Shown: in pieces, positions 7,846 through 15,016 of the stretch
How positions within the stretch are numbered: the stretch's first letter is position 1
Layout of the letters: each line of letters opens with the position of its first letter
NCBI RefSeq assembly: GCF_020630935.1
Contig: NZ_JAHDIG010000053.1
Span: 1-34,051, forward strand
Source: Bernardetia sp.
Lineage (GTDB): Bacteria > Bacteroidota > Bacteroidia > Cytophagales > Bernardetiaceae
Length of the DNA stretch: 34,051 nt
Direction: 5' to 3'
Notes under the pieces: generated by a model
The model's input: only the letters and a program-made list of their open reading frames with translations
What the model was told of the DNA's origin: nothing
Database searches by the model: none
Position numbers and translations under genes: made by a program

Positions 7846-8382
7846 CTAAAGTGTTTCTATCATAAAGTTATGGTTTGTATAAATACACGTATCAGCAGCA
7901 ATAGTGAGTGCTTCTTTTACCATTTCTTCTGCTGAAAGGTGTGGTGCGTGGCGTTTGAGCGCAATAGCAGCTGATTTTGCATACATACTTCCAGAGCCGA
8001 TAGATTCTACTTCTTCATCTGGTTCAATAACATCTCCAGAACCCGAAATATTTAAGATTCCATTTTTATCTACCACAATCATCATTGCTTCTAGCTTACG
8101 AAGGTAACGGTCTGTACGCCAATCTTTGGCAAGTTCGATGGCAGAGCGTTTTACATTTCCACCGTACGAGTTTAGTTTTTCTTCGAAGCGTTCTAAAAGT
8201 GTGAAGGCATCGGCAGTTGAGCCAGCAAAGCCTGTAATTACTTTTCCATCTGCAATTTTACGAATTTTTTTGACAGTAGATTTGGCTACTGTATTTCCCA
8301 TAGTTGCCTGTCCGTCTGCTCCAATGGCAATTTGTCCGTTGTGAGAAATGGCAAGGACGGTTGTTGATTTTATTTTTTGCAT
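7846..8382 (-). CDS. hslV: ATP-dependent protease subunit HslV
   Basis: The proteolytic subunit of the HslVU (ClpQY) protease, an N-terminal-nucleophile threonine peptidase that forms a double hexamer in the cytoplasm and works with the HslU ATPase. At 178 residues the length is normal. Aligned by eye with the E. coli protein, TTVLAISHNGQ (7-17) matches the mature N-terminus. Thr7 is therefore the catalytic residue, after a 6-residue propeptide (MQKIKS) instead of a single Met. The conserved DGQATMGNTV (23-32) and GFAGSTADAFTL motifs are present. hslU is not adjacent. The gene upstream on the same strand ends only 2 bases before the start codon, so translation is probably coupled. Confidence 0.93.
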   Translation of the reverse strand: MQKIKSTTVLAISHNGQIAIGADGQATMGNTVAKSTVKKIRKIADGKVITGFAGSTADAFTLLERFEEKLNSYGGNVKRSAIELAKDWRTDRYLRKLEAMMIVVDKNGILNISGSGDVIEPDEEVESIGSGSMYAKSAAIALKRHAPHLSAEEMVKEALTIAADTCIYTNHNFMIETL

Positions 8383-8384
8383 TT

Positions 8385-9440
8385 TTAATTTGGTTGATTA
8401 TTATTCTTTACTGTTTTCAATAATTCAGTATGATGGTAAAATGTCTTTTTAAAATTAGGTAATTTATAAGCCGTATTTTCTAATATGATAAGGCTTGTTT
8501 TTGTTTGAGGAAAATAAAAGTTAGAAGACACAAATCCAGGGGCAAACCCTAATGCTCCAATCTGAATATCCTGCTCATTTTTTTGAAACGTAAGACCATA
8601 ACCGTATTCAATACTTCCAAAAATAGGATGTTTTCTTGTTTCATACTGTTTGGTCATTAGCTTAAAAGTTTCATTTTTGAGTAATTTTCCATTATGAAGG
8701 AGTGTGTTCCACTTTACTAAATCCTGTGCTGTAGAAATAAAACTTCCTGCTGCTACATAATTCTGAAATGTATTTTCCTCATAGATAATATTTCCACTTT
8801 CTGTTTCTGTGTAACCTGCTGTTATCATTTTTTTGTTTTCGATGCTAGGATAAGCAGTATGTTTCAGTCCAATAGTTTTGAAAAAAGTAGTTGAAATTTC
8901 TTCAAAAGATTGCTTTTTTACGTTTTCCAAAATATTAGCAAGAAGTTTAAACCCTAATTGAGAGTATTCAAACTTGCTTCCCAAAGGAAATGCTAGTGGT
9001 TCATTTAAGTTTCTAATGCCGTGTGTGTGCGTCAAGAGATGATGAACGGTTACAGAATCAGCCCATTTTTGTTTTACGTTTGGAAAATAGGTGCGTATAG
9101 GTTCATTAAGATTTATACTGCCTTTTTCATATTCTTGCAAAATCATAACAGCCGTTATTTGCTTACTTATAGAACCAATAACAAATTGATTTTCAGGCGT
9201 CAGAGGAATTTTTTTCTCTCTGTTTGCAAAGCCTTGAGTTTTAGAATAGATTTGTTTTCCATCTTTTACCATCAAAACAACTCCATTAAAAGGCTTAACA
9301 GTAGTAGATTCGATGAGCGAGTCAATGGCAGAAATATAACTATCCTCAAACTGTTTTTTTTCTACTTTTTGGCAACTAAAAAAAATAAGACTGATAAAAA
9401 TATAAATCCACAAACAATACAATGATTTTTTAAAATTCAT
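8385..9440 (-). CDS. Serine-hydrolase lipoprotein of the class C beta-lactamase / DD-peptidase fold
   Basis: I start the gene at the ATG at 9440 (351 residues), because residues 1-23 then form a clear lipoprotein signal (IFFSC, Cys23). An in-frame start at 9506 would add 22 residues ahead of the signal. The SxxK nucleophile motif is S90-I-S-K93. The Tyr motif is Y159-S in FEYSQLG, and HLLTHTHGI follows the usual pattern. The third motif, normally HxG, reads ALG in GALGFAPGF, so the His is replaced. The family includes esterases, D-aminopeptidases and cell-wall peptidases, and the substrate cannot be predicted. It overlaps the end of lptB by 11 bases and sits 2 bases before hslV, forming an lptB-hydrolase-hslV unit. 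Confidence 0.85.
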   Translation of the reverse strand: MNFKKSLYCLWIYIFISLIFFSCQKVEKKQFEDSYISAIDSLIESTTVKPFNGVVLMVKDGKQIYSKTQGFANREKKIPLTPENQFVIGSISKQITAVMILQEYEKGSINLNEPIRTYFPNVKQKWADSVTVHHLLTHTHGIRNLNEPLAFPLGSKFEYSQLGFKLLANILENVKKQSFEEISTTFFKTIGLKHTAYPSIENKKMITAGYTETESGNIIYEENTFQNYVAAGSFISTAQDLVKWNTLLHNGKLLKNETFKLMTKQYETRKHPIFGSIEYGYGLTFQKNEQDIQIGALGFAPGFVSSNFYFPQTKTSLIILENTAYKLPNFKKTFYHHTELLKTVKNNNQPN

Positions 9441-10194
9441 CTTTAAAATCTTTATCAAAGTCAAATACTTTACGCTTGTATTCGTACTTACTACCAAAGT
9501 AAACATCTTTTACACCTTTGTGAGCCGATACTTCTTCTGGAGTTCCATCAGCGAAAGGGTCACCTTCAAACATAATATAGACTTTATCACAAATCGAAAG
9601 CGTCTCATCTGCTTTATGGTCTGTGATAAGAACACCAATATTCTTCTGTTTTAGTTTTGCTACCAACATTTGGATATTCTCCACAGCGATAGGGTCAACA
9701 CCAGCAAAAGGTTCATCTAGTAAGATAAAGTTTGGGTTCGTAGCCACAGCCCTAGCAATTTCTGTACGACGACGCTCACCACCAGAGAGTAGTTTTCCTT
9801 TTGTTTTTTTGAAGCGTTTCAAACGAAACTCTTCAATGAGTTCCTCCATTTTTTCACGCTGCTCCTGTTTGGAGAGATTTCGCATTTCTAAAGGAGCTAA
9901 TATGTTTTCTTCTACAGTAAGTTCTCTAAAAACAGAGTTTTCCTGTGCTAAATAACCAATTCCTAGCTGCGAACGGCGAAACATAGGAAGCTTTGTGATG
10001 TCTCTATCATCCAAATAAACTCTTCCACTATTTGGTTTTACTAATCCTACGACCATATAAAAAGAAGTTGTCTTACCAGCTCCATTGGGCCCCAAAACAC
10101 CTACAATTTCGCCTTGTTTTACTTCTATCGAAACGCCATTCACTACCGTTCTGCCACCGTAGCGTTTGACTAAATTATCTGCTCTTAAAATCAT
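9430..10194 (-). CDS. lptB: LPS export ABC transporter ATP-binding protein LptB
   Basis: The cytoplasmic ATPase that drives LptFG to extract lipopolysaccharide from the inner membrane. It has 254 residues, with Walker A GPNGAGKT at 35-42, signature LSGGERRR at 136-143, and Walker B FILLDEP at 156-162. The LSGGERRRTEIARA stretch is typical of LptB rather than of general importers. The C-terminal tail is a little longer than in E. coli and ends in a charged Phe/Asp/Lys segment. Neither lptA, lptC nor lptFG is next to it. A heptamer array ends 5 bases upstream of the start codon, in the place where a ribosome-binding site would be. CAAACTTA at 10283-10290 (TAAGTTTG on the gene strand) is a possible -7 element. 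Confidence 0.93.
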   Translation of the reverse strand: MILRADNLVKRYGGRTVVNGVSIEVKQGEIVGVLGPNGAGKTTSFYMVVGLVKPNSGRVYLDDRDITKLPMFRRSQLGIGYLAQENSVFRELTVEENILAPLEMRNLSKQEQREKMEELIEEFRLKRFKKTKGKLLSGGERRRTEIARAVATNPNFILLDEPFAGVDPIAVENIQMLVAKLKQKNIGVLITDHKADETLSICDKVYIMFEGDPFADGTPEEVSAHKGVKDVYFGSKYEYKRKVFDFDKDFKDEF

Positions 10195-10199
10195 TTTTT

Positions 10200-10231
10200 C
10201 AGTAATCAGTAACCAGTAATCAGTAACCAGT
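10200..10231. repeat. Heptamer array in front of lptB
   Basis: The units CAGTAAT, CAGTAAC, CAGTAAT, CAGTAAC are followed by CAGT, so a 14-bp pair repeats perfectly. The array is in the lptB leader, 5 bases from the start codon. Confidence 0.85.
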
Positions 10232-10299
10232 CAAATTCAATATTTTTTCTTCGTATTTTATAATACAATATAAATCAATTACCAAACTTACTCAATTTG

Positions 10300-10599
10300 T
10301 TACACATCTGTTTTTGGTACAACCTCATTTTGTGAATAAATAAGTATTTTATCTCGGTTTATAGAATCTTTTAAGAATTTGGAAACCGAATTATTACTAA
10401 TCAAATCTACTTCAAGCCTTAGTTTTTTTTCTAAATCTAATTGTAAATTTATCAAATCAAATAAAGAAAAATCCGTAGCATGTTCTATTAAAAAATCTAT
10501 ATCGCTGTTTGGCTTTTGTTGTTTTCTTGAATATGAACCAAACAGATACGCTTTTTGAATACCATGTTTTTTCCAAATTGAATATAAACTTTCTAGCAT
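10300..10599 (-). CDS. MNT-type minimal nucleotidyltransferase (MntA-like)
   Basis: A 99-residue protein with the minimal nucleotidyltransferase fold. The GSYSR motif is at 21-25, SDIDF at 32-36 supplies two metal-binding Asp residues (33 and 35), and Asp65 in RLEVDLIS is the third. In known systems such proteins are antitoxins that AMPylate a partner HEPN toxin (MntA-HepT). No HEPN gene is visible beside it: the neighbours are lptB and gmhA. It is either a lone copy or a remnant, although the active site looks intact. The gene lies between an lptB leader rich in repeats and a twin-hairpin element upstream. Confidence 0.8.
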   Translation of the reverse strand: MLESLYSIWKKHGIQKAYLFGSYSRKQQKPNSDIDFLIEHATDFSLFDLINLQLDLEKKLRLEVDLISNNSVSKFLKDSINRDKILIYSQNEVVPKTDV

Positions 10600-10606
10600 A
10601 ACTGTA

Positions 10607-10663
10607 ATACAGACTTCCTAGTCTGTATGAGAAAAGTATTTTTAGTCAGACTAGAAGTCTGAC
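10607..10663. repeat. Twin-hairpin REP-like element
   Basis: Hairpin 1 is ATACAGACT (10607-10615) with AGTCTGTAT (10620-10628), loop TCCT. Hairpin 2 is GTCAGACT (10645-10652) with AGTCTGAC (10656-10663), loop AGA. The cores AGACTTCCTAGTCT and AGACTAGAAGTCT are near reverse complements, so the two hairpins are inverted copies of one unit. The pair lies between the nucleotidyltransferase and gmhA. Confidence 0.75.
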
Positions 10664-10670
10664 CTACATT

Positions 10671-11249
10671 TTATTCAAATAAAGCATTTTCCACCCATTC
10701 ACACAAAATATGTCCTATCAAAATATGACTTTCCTGTATGCGTGGCGTATCGTCAGAAGGAACATTCAAAATTATATCACAAAGCTCTTTTAATTTTCCT
10801 CCTTTGCTACCTGTCATTCCAATAGTAATCATTCCAATTTTTTTGGCTGCTTCTACGGCTTTTACAATATTAGGCGAATTTCCAGAAGTAGAAATGGCTA
10901 CTAAAACGTCGCCTTTTCGTCCCATTGCCTGTACCATTCTTTCAAAAACAATATCGTAGCCATAATCATTTCCTACGGCTGTCATATACGAAGAATTGAC
11001 GTGCAGAGCTTCAGAAAAAAGTGGTTTTCGGTCTTTGTAGAAACGCCCAGAAAGTTCGGCAGAAATATGCTGTGCATCGGCAGCACTTCCACCATTTCCA
11101 CAAAAAAGAACTTTTTTATCGTTTTGAAAGGCTATTTTCCAAGCCTGCGCAGCTTTTGAAATGTTTTCTAACAAAGATTCATTTGTTAGGATTCGCTCTT
11201 TTGTAGCAATACTTTCCTGTATGCGTGTGTTTATGAAGTTTGGGTCCAT
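10671..11249 (-). CDS. gmhA: Phosphoheptose isomerase (GmhA), SIS domain
   Basis: Converts sedoheptulose 7-phosphate to D-glycero-D-manno-heptose 7-phosphate, the first step of ADP-heptose synthesis for LPS or other heptosylated glycans. It has 192 residues and is cytoplasmic. The hallmark CGNGGSAADAQHISAEL lies at 50-66, followed by the sugar-phosphate loop STSGNSPN (about 119-126) and a C-terminal catalytic QESHILIGH. No other heptose gene (hldE, gmhB) is adjacent. A perfect -7 element TAAATTTG lies upstream on its strand, but the nearest TTTG is only 13 nt away, so the promoter is uncertain. Confidence 0.93.
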   Translation of the reverse strand: MDPNFINTRIQESIATKERILTNESLLENISKAAQAWKIAFQNDKKVLFCGNGGSAADAQHISAELSGRFYKDRKPLFSEALHVNSSYMTAVGNDYGYDIVFERMVQAMGRKGDVLVAISTSGNSPNIVKAVEAAKKIGMITIGMTGSKGGKLKELCDIILNVPSDDTPRIQESHILIGHILCEWVENALFE

Positions 11250-11363
11250 TGTTATTTATCATAAAGTTTTATACAAATTTACCAATAAAAATCTCAAAAC
11301 TGTAATACTGTTTTCAAAGTTGCTACTAATGTGTTGTAAATCAAGAATACAAAAAAATACAAG

Positions 11364-12092
11364 ATGAACGAAGTTATCCGTACAGAAAAAATATCTAGGC
11401 GTTATAAAATGGGAGATGAAATCATTCATGCGCTCAAATCGGTTTCTATTTCCATTAATTTTGGCGAATATGTCGCATTTATGGGACCTTCTGGTTCTGG
11501 AAAATCTACACTGATGAACATTGTGGGTTGTTTGGATACGCCCACAAGTGGTTCATATATTTTGAATAAGCGAGATGTAAGCCGACTTTCGGAAGATGAA
11601 CTGGCAGAAATTAGAAATAAAGAAATTGGTTTTGTCTTTCAGACTTTTAACCTTTTGCCTCGTGCTTCTTCATTAGATAATGTAGCCTTGCCCTTGATTT
11701 ATGCAGGATATAGCAAGAAAGAACGTGAAGCAAAAGCAAAAAAAGCCTTAGAAGACGTAGGGCTTGGCGACCGTTACCATCACAAACCAAACGAACTGTC
11801 GGGAGGGCAGCGTCAGCGTGTGGCGATTGCAAGAGCTTTGATAAATAACCCAAGTATTATTTTGGCAGACGAACCAACAGGAAACCTAGATACCAAAACG
11901 TCGTATGAAATTATGAACTTGTTTGCAGAGCTGCATAAAAAAGGAAACACAATCATTATGGTTACGCACGAAGAAGATATTGCTAATTACGCTCACCGAG
12001 TGGTCTTTATGCGTGATGGAAATATTGAAAGAGATGAGATAAATAAGAATCCTACACAGGTAAACCTCATGGATTTGACTAAGAAAGAGTAA
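11364..12092 (+). CDS. ABC transporter ATP-binding protein, LolD/MacB type
   Basis: A 242-residue ATPase: Walker A GPSGSGKS at 41-48, Q-loop in [11 protein letters not shown], signature [15 protein letters not shown] from 145, and Walker B IILADEP at 166-172. The [12 protein letters not shown] region and the overall length place it in the MacB/LolD/FtsE group that powers MacB-type permeases (lipoprotein release or efflux). No permease or membrane-fusion gene is adjacent, so its partner must be encoded elsewhere. It is divergent from gmhA across a 114-nt gap. A specific name such as lolD cannot be justified. Confidence 0.88.
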   Translation: MNEVIRTEKISRRYKMGDEIIHALKSVSISINFGEYVAFMGPSGSGKSTLMNIVGCLDTPTSGSYILNKRDVSRLSEDELAEIRNKEIGFVFQTFNLLPRASSLDNVALPLIYAGYSKKEREAKAKKALEDVGLGDRYHHKPNELSGGQRQRVAIARALINNPSIILADEPTGNLDTKTSYEIMNLFAELHKKGNTIIMVTHEEDIANYAHRVVFMRDGNIERDEINKNPTQVNLMDLTKKE

Positions 12093-12240
12093 ATAATGTC
12101 ATTGATGCGAACACCAACAACAGTAAAGATTTTCATATCTTTGTGATAGAAAAAACAAAAATGTTGTTCAAGAGATTGTAGAAAATAGTTATACTCTCTT
12201 AAAGTATTAAAAGTAGCGTTTTATGTTAGTCAAATAATTT

Positions 12241-12273
12241 AATTCGTAATTTTTAATTCGTAATTTTTAATTC
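12241..12273. repeat. Heptamer array in front of the DUF6728 gene
   Basis: AATTCGT, AATTTTT, AATTCGT, AATTTTT and AATTC follow without a break, a perfect 14-bp unit repeated 2.4 times. It ends 10 bases before the start codon at 12284. Confidence 0.9.
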
Positions 12274-12283
12274 TTTCCCAGCT

Positions 12284-12520
12284 ATGCAAACTACAAAAGC
12301 AAATATAGATTCTTCAAATAACTCTGAAAAAATTGTCCGTAAGAAAAAAAATAGCTTAAAAGATTATTTTGCGCTGATGCCTGTCTTGACGTATTTTTTT
12401 ACGAAGAAAAATTCAGCCAACTTCAATATTCGTGCTATGCACACCATCAATAAAATTTCGATTACCGTTTTTTTATTAGGACTGATTTTTATTATTGTTA
12501 AAAAAGTATTCTTATCTTAA
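12284..12520 (+). CDS. DUF6728-like small membrane protein
   Basis: A 78-residue protein with a polar, basic N-terminus, a central segment LKDYFALMPVLTYFFTKKN, then FNIRAMHTINKISITVFLLGLIFI, whose second half is a membrane helix (about 57-74). The KDYF...YFF.KK...FN.R.MH.INKISI pattern is that of the DUF6728 family of Bacteroidota, as far as I can tell from memory. Function is unknown. The start is ATG just after a heptamer array, and hemW follows 32 nt downstream. Confidence 0.7.
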   Translation: MQTTKANIDSSNNSEKIVRKKKNSLKDYFALMPVLTYFFTKKNSANFNIRAMHTINKISITVFLLGLIFIIVKKVFLS

Positions 12521-12552
12521 AATGTAGCATACACTTTAGTGTGTGAAACTAT

Positions 12553-13719
12553 ATGATATATATTCACATTCCATTTTGCAAACAAGCCTGTCATTATTGT
12601 GATTTTCATTTTAGTACGAATCTCAAACAAAAACAGGCTTTTTTGTTTGCACTAGAAAAAGAAATTGAGCTTCGCAACCATTTTTTTGAGAGTACAAAAC
12701 CACTCAAAACCATCTATTTTGGTGGAGGAACACCTTCTATTTTAGAAGTTTCAGAACTTGAAAATATTTTAGACAAACTAAAATCCACTTTTGAAATTGA
12801 TGAGAATGCCGAAATTACGCTTGAAGCTAATCCAGATGACCTCACTTCACTAGAGTTTTTGAAAGACCTTAGAAAAATAGGTTTTAATCGTTTGAGTATC
12901 GGTATTCAATCGTTTGAAGAATCATTTTTAAAATTTATGAATAGGGCGCATAATGCAGAAGAAGCACAAAACTGCGTCAGATTAGCTCAAAAAGCAGGGT
13001 TTGAAAACATTAGTATTGATTTGATTTATGGCGTACAATTACCAAAAAATAATTCTGAAAAGCAAAGTGATGTTTTAAAATCAAATCCTCATTCTTTTTG
13101 GAAAAAAGATTTAGAGTTTGCCCTTGCACTAGATGTACCTCATATTTCTGCGTATTGTCTTACTATTGAACCCAAAACGCCTTTTGGAAATTATTTAAAA
13201 CGAGGAAAGTTAAAGCCAATTGATGAAGAGTTTGCAGCACAGCAGTTTGAAATTCTGACGCAAACACTTAAAGAAAACGGTTATCTGCATTACGAAATTT
13301 CTAATTTTGCAAAACCCAATCAGTTTTCAAAACATAACACAGCCTACTGGCAAGACGAGCCGTATTTAGGCTTGGGAGCTTCGGCGCATTCTTACGATGG
13401 GCAACATCGTTTTATGAATGCTGCTAATAATAGAAAGTATGTAGAAAGTTTGGAGAAAAATACATTGCCTCAAATTATAGATGAGCTTTCAGAAAATGAT
13501 AGAATCAATGAGTATTTTTTGACTTCTCTTCGGACGATTTGGGGAATAGACATACATCATTTGATAAAAAAATATAATTACAACCTCTTAGAAAATCAGT
13601 CTGAAACGATTTCAAAACTTACAAAAAATCAAATGATTGAATTAAAGAATGACAAAATTGTTCTGACAGAAAAAGGAAAATTATTTGCTGATGGAATTGC
13701 TGCTGATTTTTTTGTGTAA
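12553..13719 (+). CDS. hemW: Radical SAM protein HemW (coproporphyrinogen III oxidase-like haem chaperone)
   Basis: A 388-residue radical SAM enzyme. The cluster-binding motif is C9-x3-C13-x2-C16 in HIPFCKQACHYCDF, followed by YFGGGTPS (55-62), LEANPDD, and a HemW-type C-terminal domain with the LGLGASAHSY-like stretch (GLGASAHSYDGQ). HemW proteins bind haem and are thought to deliver it to respiratory proteins. They were once called oxygen-independent coproporphyrinogen oxidases (HemN-like). The length and the lack of the longer HemN N-terminal region favour HemW. It ends 3 bases from the convergent glycosyltransferase stop, with no terminator visible between them. Confidence 0.88.
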   Translation: MIYIHIPFCKQACHYCDFHFSTNLKQKQAFLFALEKEIELRNHFFESTKPLKTIYFGGGTPSILEVSELENILDKLKSTFEIDENAEITLEANPDDLTSLEFLKDLRKIGFNRLSIGIQSFEESFLKFMNRAHNAEEAQNCVRLAQKAGFENISIDLIYGVQLPKNNSEKQSDVLKSNPHSFWKKDLEFALALDVPHISAYCLTIEPKTPFGNYLKRGKLKPIDEEFAAQQFEILTQTLKENGYLHYEISNFAKPNQFSKHNTAYWQDEPYLGLGASAHSYDGQHRFMNAANNRKYVESLEKNTLPQIIDELSENDRINEYFLTSLRTIWGIDIHHLIKKYNYNLLENQSETISKLTKNQMIELKNDKIVLTEKGKLFADGIAADFFV

Positions 13720-13722
13720 AAG

Positions 13723-14925
13723 TTACTTTTTAAATAAAATCAAAGTGATTTTTTCTGGATTTCCATTAGTTCCATTTTCTTGTTCGTAGTAATAATCTTC
13801 AATAAAATCCTCAAAATCAACAATAAAATAAAATAAGAAATCTCGCACTTGATAAAAGTCTATATTTCCATAGGTATGTTTTAGAAGCTCTGTCATTCTG
13901 TATGAAACCTTTACTTTTTCTAACAGAGTATTAATTTTTCGTACTCCTTTGGCTGCTTTGCTTGTTGCATTTTCATCTATCAAAGAAAAAGATTGATTCA
14001 ATATTAAGGGTTCATTTTTTTCTAATTTCATAAACTGACTTATAAAACTAGAGTACGCCTTTTCGATAGGAAACTCAAAGTTAAAATTAGATTTTAGATT
14101 GCCATTTTCAAAAATATGTAAAGCTGGACGCTCTTCTCTTTTATATAGTTTTCCTGATTTTTCGCCATTTGTTTTTTTATGAATGAGTAATTCAGGTTTG
14201 TCGTATTTGTTGTGATAATGGTCAATGACAGTTTTTTCCCAACCTTTTGGCTGTGCAAGTGGATTGTTAGATACAGGATGCCATTGATGAAAAACTGGAG
14301 ACTTTTCCAAAGGAAACCATTTGACATCTAAATTCCTAGATAGGCGATAATGGATGTCTTTATCTTCAATTCCCCACATTCTAAAATACTCATCGAAGCC
14401 TCCAATGTGTTTTAATTCAGAAGTTTTGACAGCAAATATTCCTAGTGCTGAAGTTTTGCTACTTTCGTCTAAAGATGTAACGTCTGTATTTTGAAGCGTG
14501 TTTAAGTAATTTGTATAGTCAAAATTTGAAGGCAAGTAATAACATTGATAATGAAGAAGTGTATTTTGTTCTACATAATGGCTAATTTCCTCTAAAAAGT
14601 TGGGAAGATGAATCATATCTACATCAATAGTTATGAAATAATCTCCTGTTGCTTTGTTTAGAGCCAAATTGAGTGCTTCGGGCTTGCACCAAAACTTTCC
14701 TCTTGTTTCAGTATAGATATAAGTAATAAGGTCAGTCTCTTGACAAAACTTTTCTAATTCGGAAGATTTCTCTATATCACTTCCATAATCTATGAAGAAA
14801 ATTTCTGCTTCTACTGGTATATTATTATTTTGAAATATACTTTGGTTGATGAGAGAAGAGATACATCTTTTAGCAACCTCTACATCTCTGTTGCGATAAG
14901 GAACGACAAGAGAAAATTTAAGCAT
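13723..14925 (-). CDS. Family 2 glycosyltransferase with galactosyltransferase-type C-terminal motif
   Basis: A 400-residue GT-A fold enzyme. It begins FSLVVPYRNRD, has the metal-binding DVD at 101-103 (FITIDVDMIHLP), and a GGFDEYFRMWGIEDKDIHYR segment at 175-194 that matches the Glyco_transf_7C region of galactosyl- and GalNAc-transferases and chondroitin-polymerase-like proteins. Sugar donor and acceptor cannot be told from sequence. It has no membrane segment, so it acts in the cytoplasm, probably on a cell-surface glycan. The C-terminal third (about 240-400) is less typical and unassigned. No polysaccharide cluster surrounds it. It lies 91 nt downstream of the S41-like gene. Confidence 0.85.
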   Translation of the reverse strand: MLKFSLVVPYRNRDVEVAKRCISSLINQSIFQNNNIPVEAEIFFIDYGSDIEKSSELEKFCQETDLITYIYTETRGKFWCKPEALNLALNKATGDYFITIDVDMIHLPNFLEEISHYVEQNTLLHYQCYYLPSNFDYTNYLNTLQNTDVTSLDESSKTSALGIFAVKTSELKHIGGFDEYFRMWGIEDKDIHYRLSRNLDVKWFPLEKSPVFHQWHPVSNNPLAQPKGWEKTVIDHYHNKYDKPELLIHKKTNGEKSGKLYKREERPALHIFENGNLKSNFNFEFPIEKAYSSFISQFMKLEKNEPLILNQSFSLIDENATSKAAKGVRKINTLLEKVKVSYRMTELLKHTYGNIDFYQVRDFLFYFIVDFEDFIEDYYYEQENGTNGNPEKITLILFKK

Positions 14926-15016
14926 TAGAAAAATAAGTAGAACTAAAAATACATCAATGAAGACGAAAATAGTAGTTTTTTGTTTTCTAAGCTAGTAACC
15001 GTCTAAAAATAAAGTT

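Noticed and set aside
9021-9425. 134-codon reading frame on the plus strand
   Set aside because: It lies antisense within the serine-hydrolase gene, whose catalytic motifs are clear, and it has no domain of its own.
9441-9506. Upstream start for the serine hydrolase
   Set aside because: The lipoprotein signal begins at the ATG at 9440. A longer form would place 22 polar residues in front of it.
10200-10231. The lptB repeat as a phage or integron attachment site
   Set aside because: It is a short tandem array, with no tRNA, integrase or flanking mobile genes.
13720-13722. A terminator between hemW and the glycosyltransferase
   Set aside because: The convergent stops are three bases apart, and no hairpin was found nearby.
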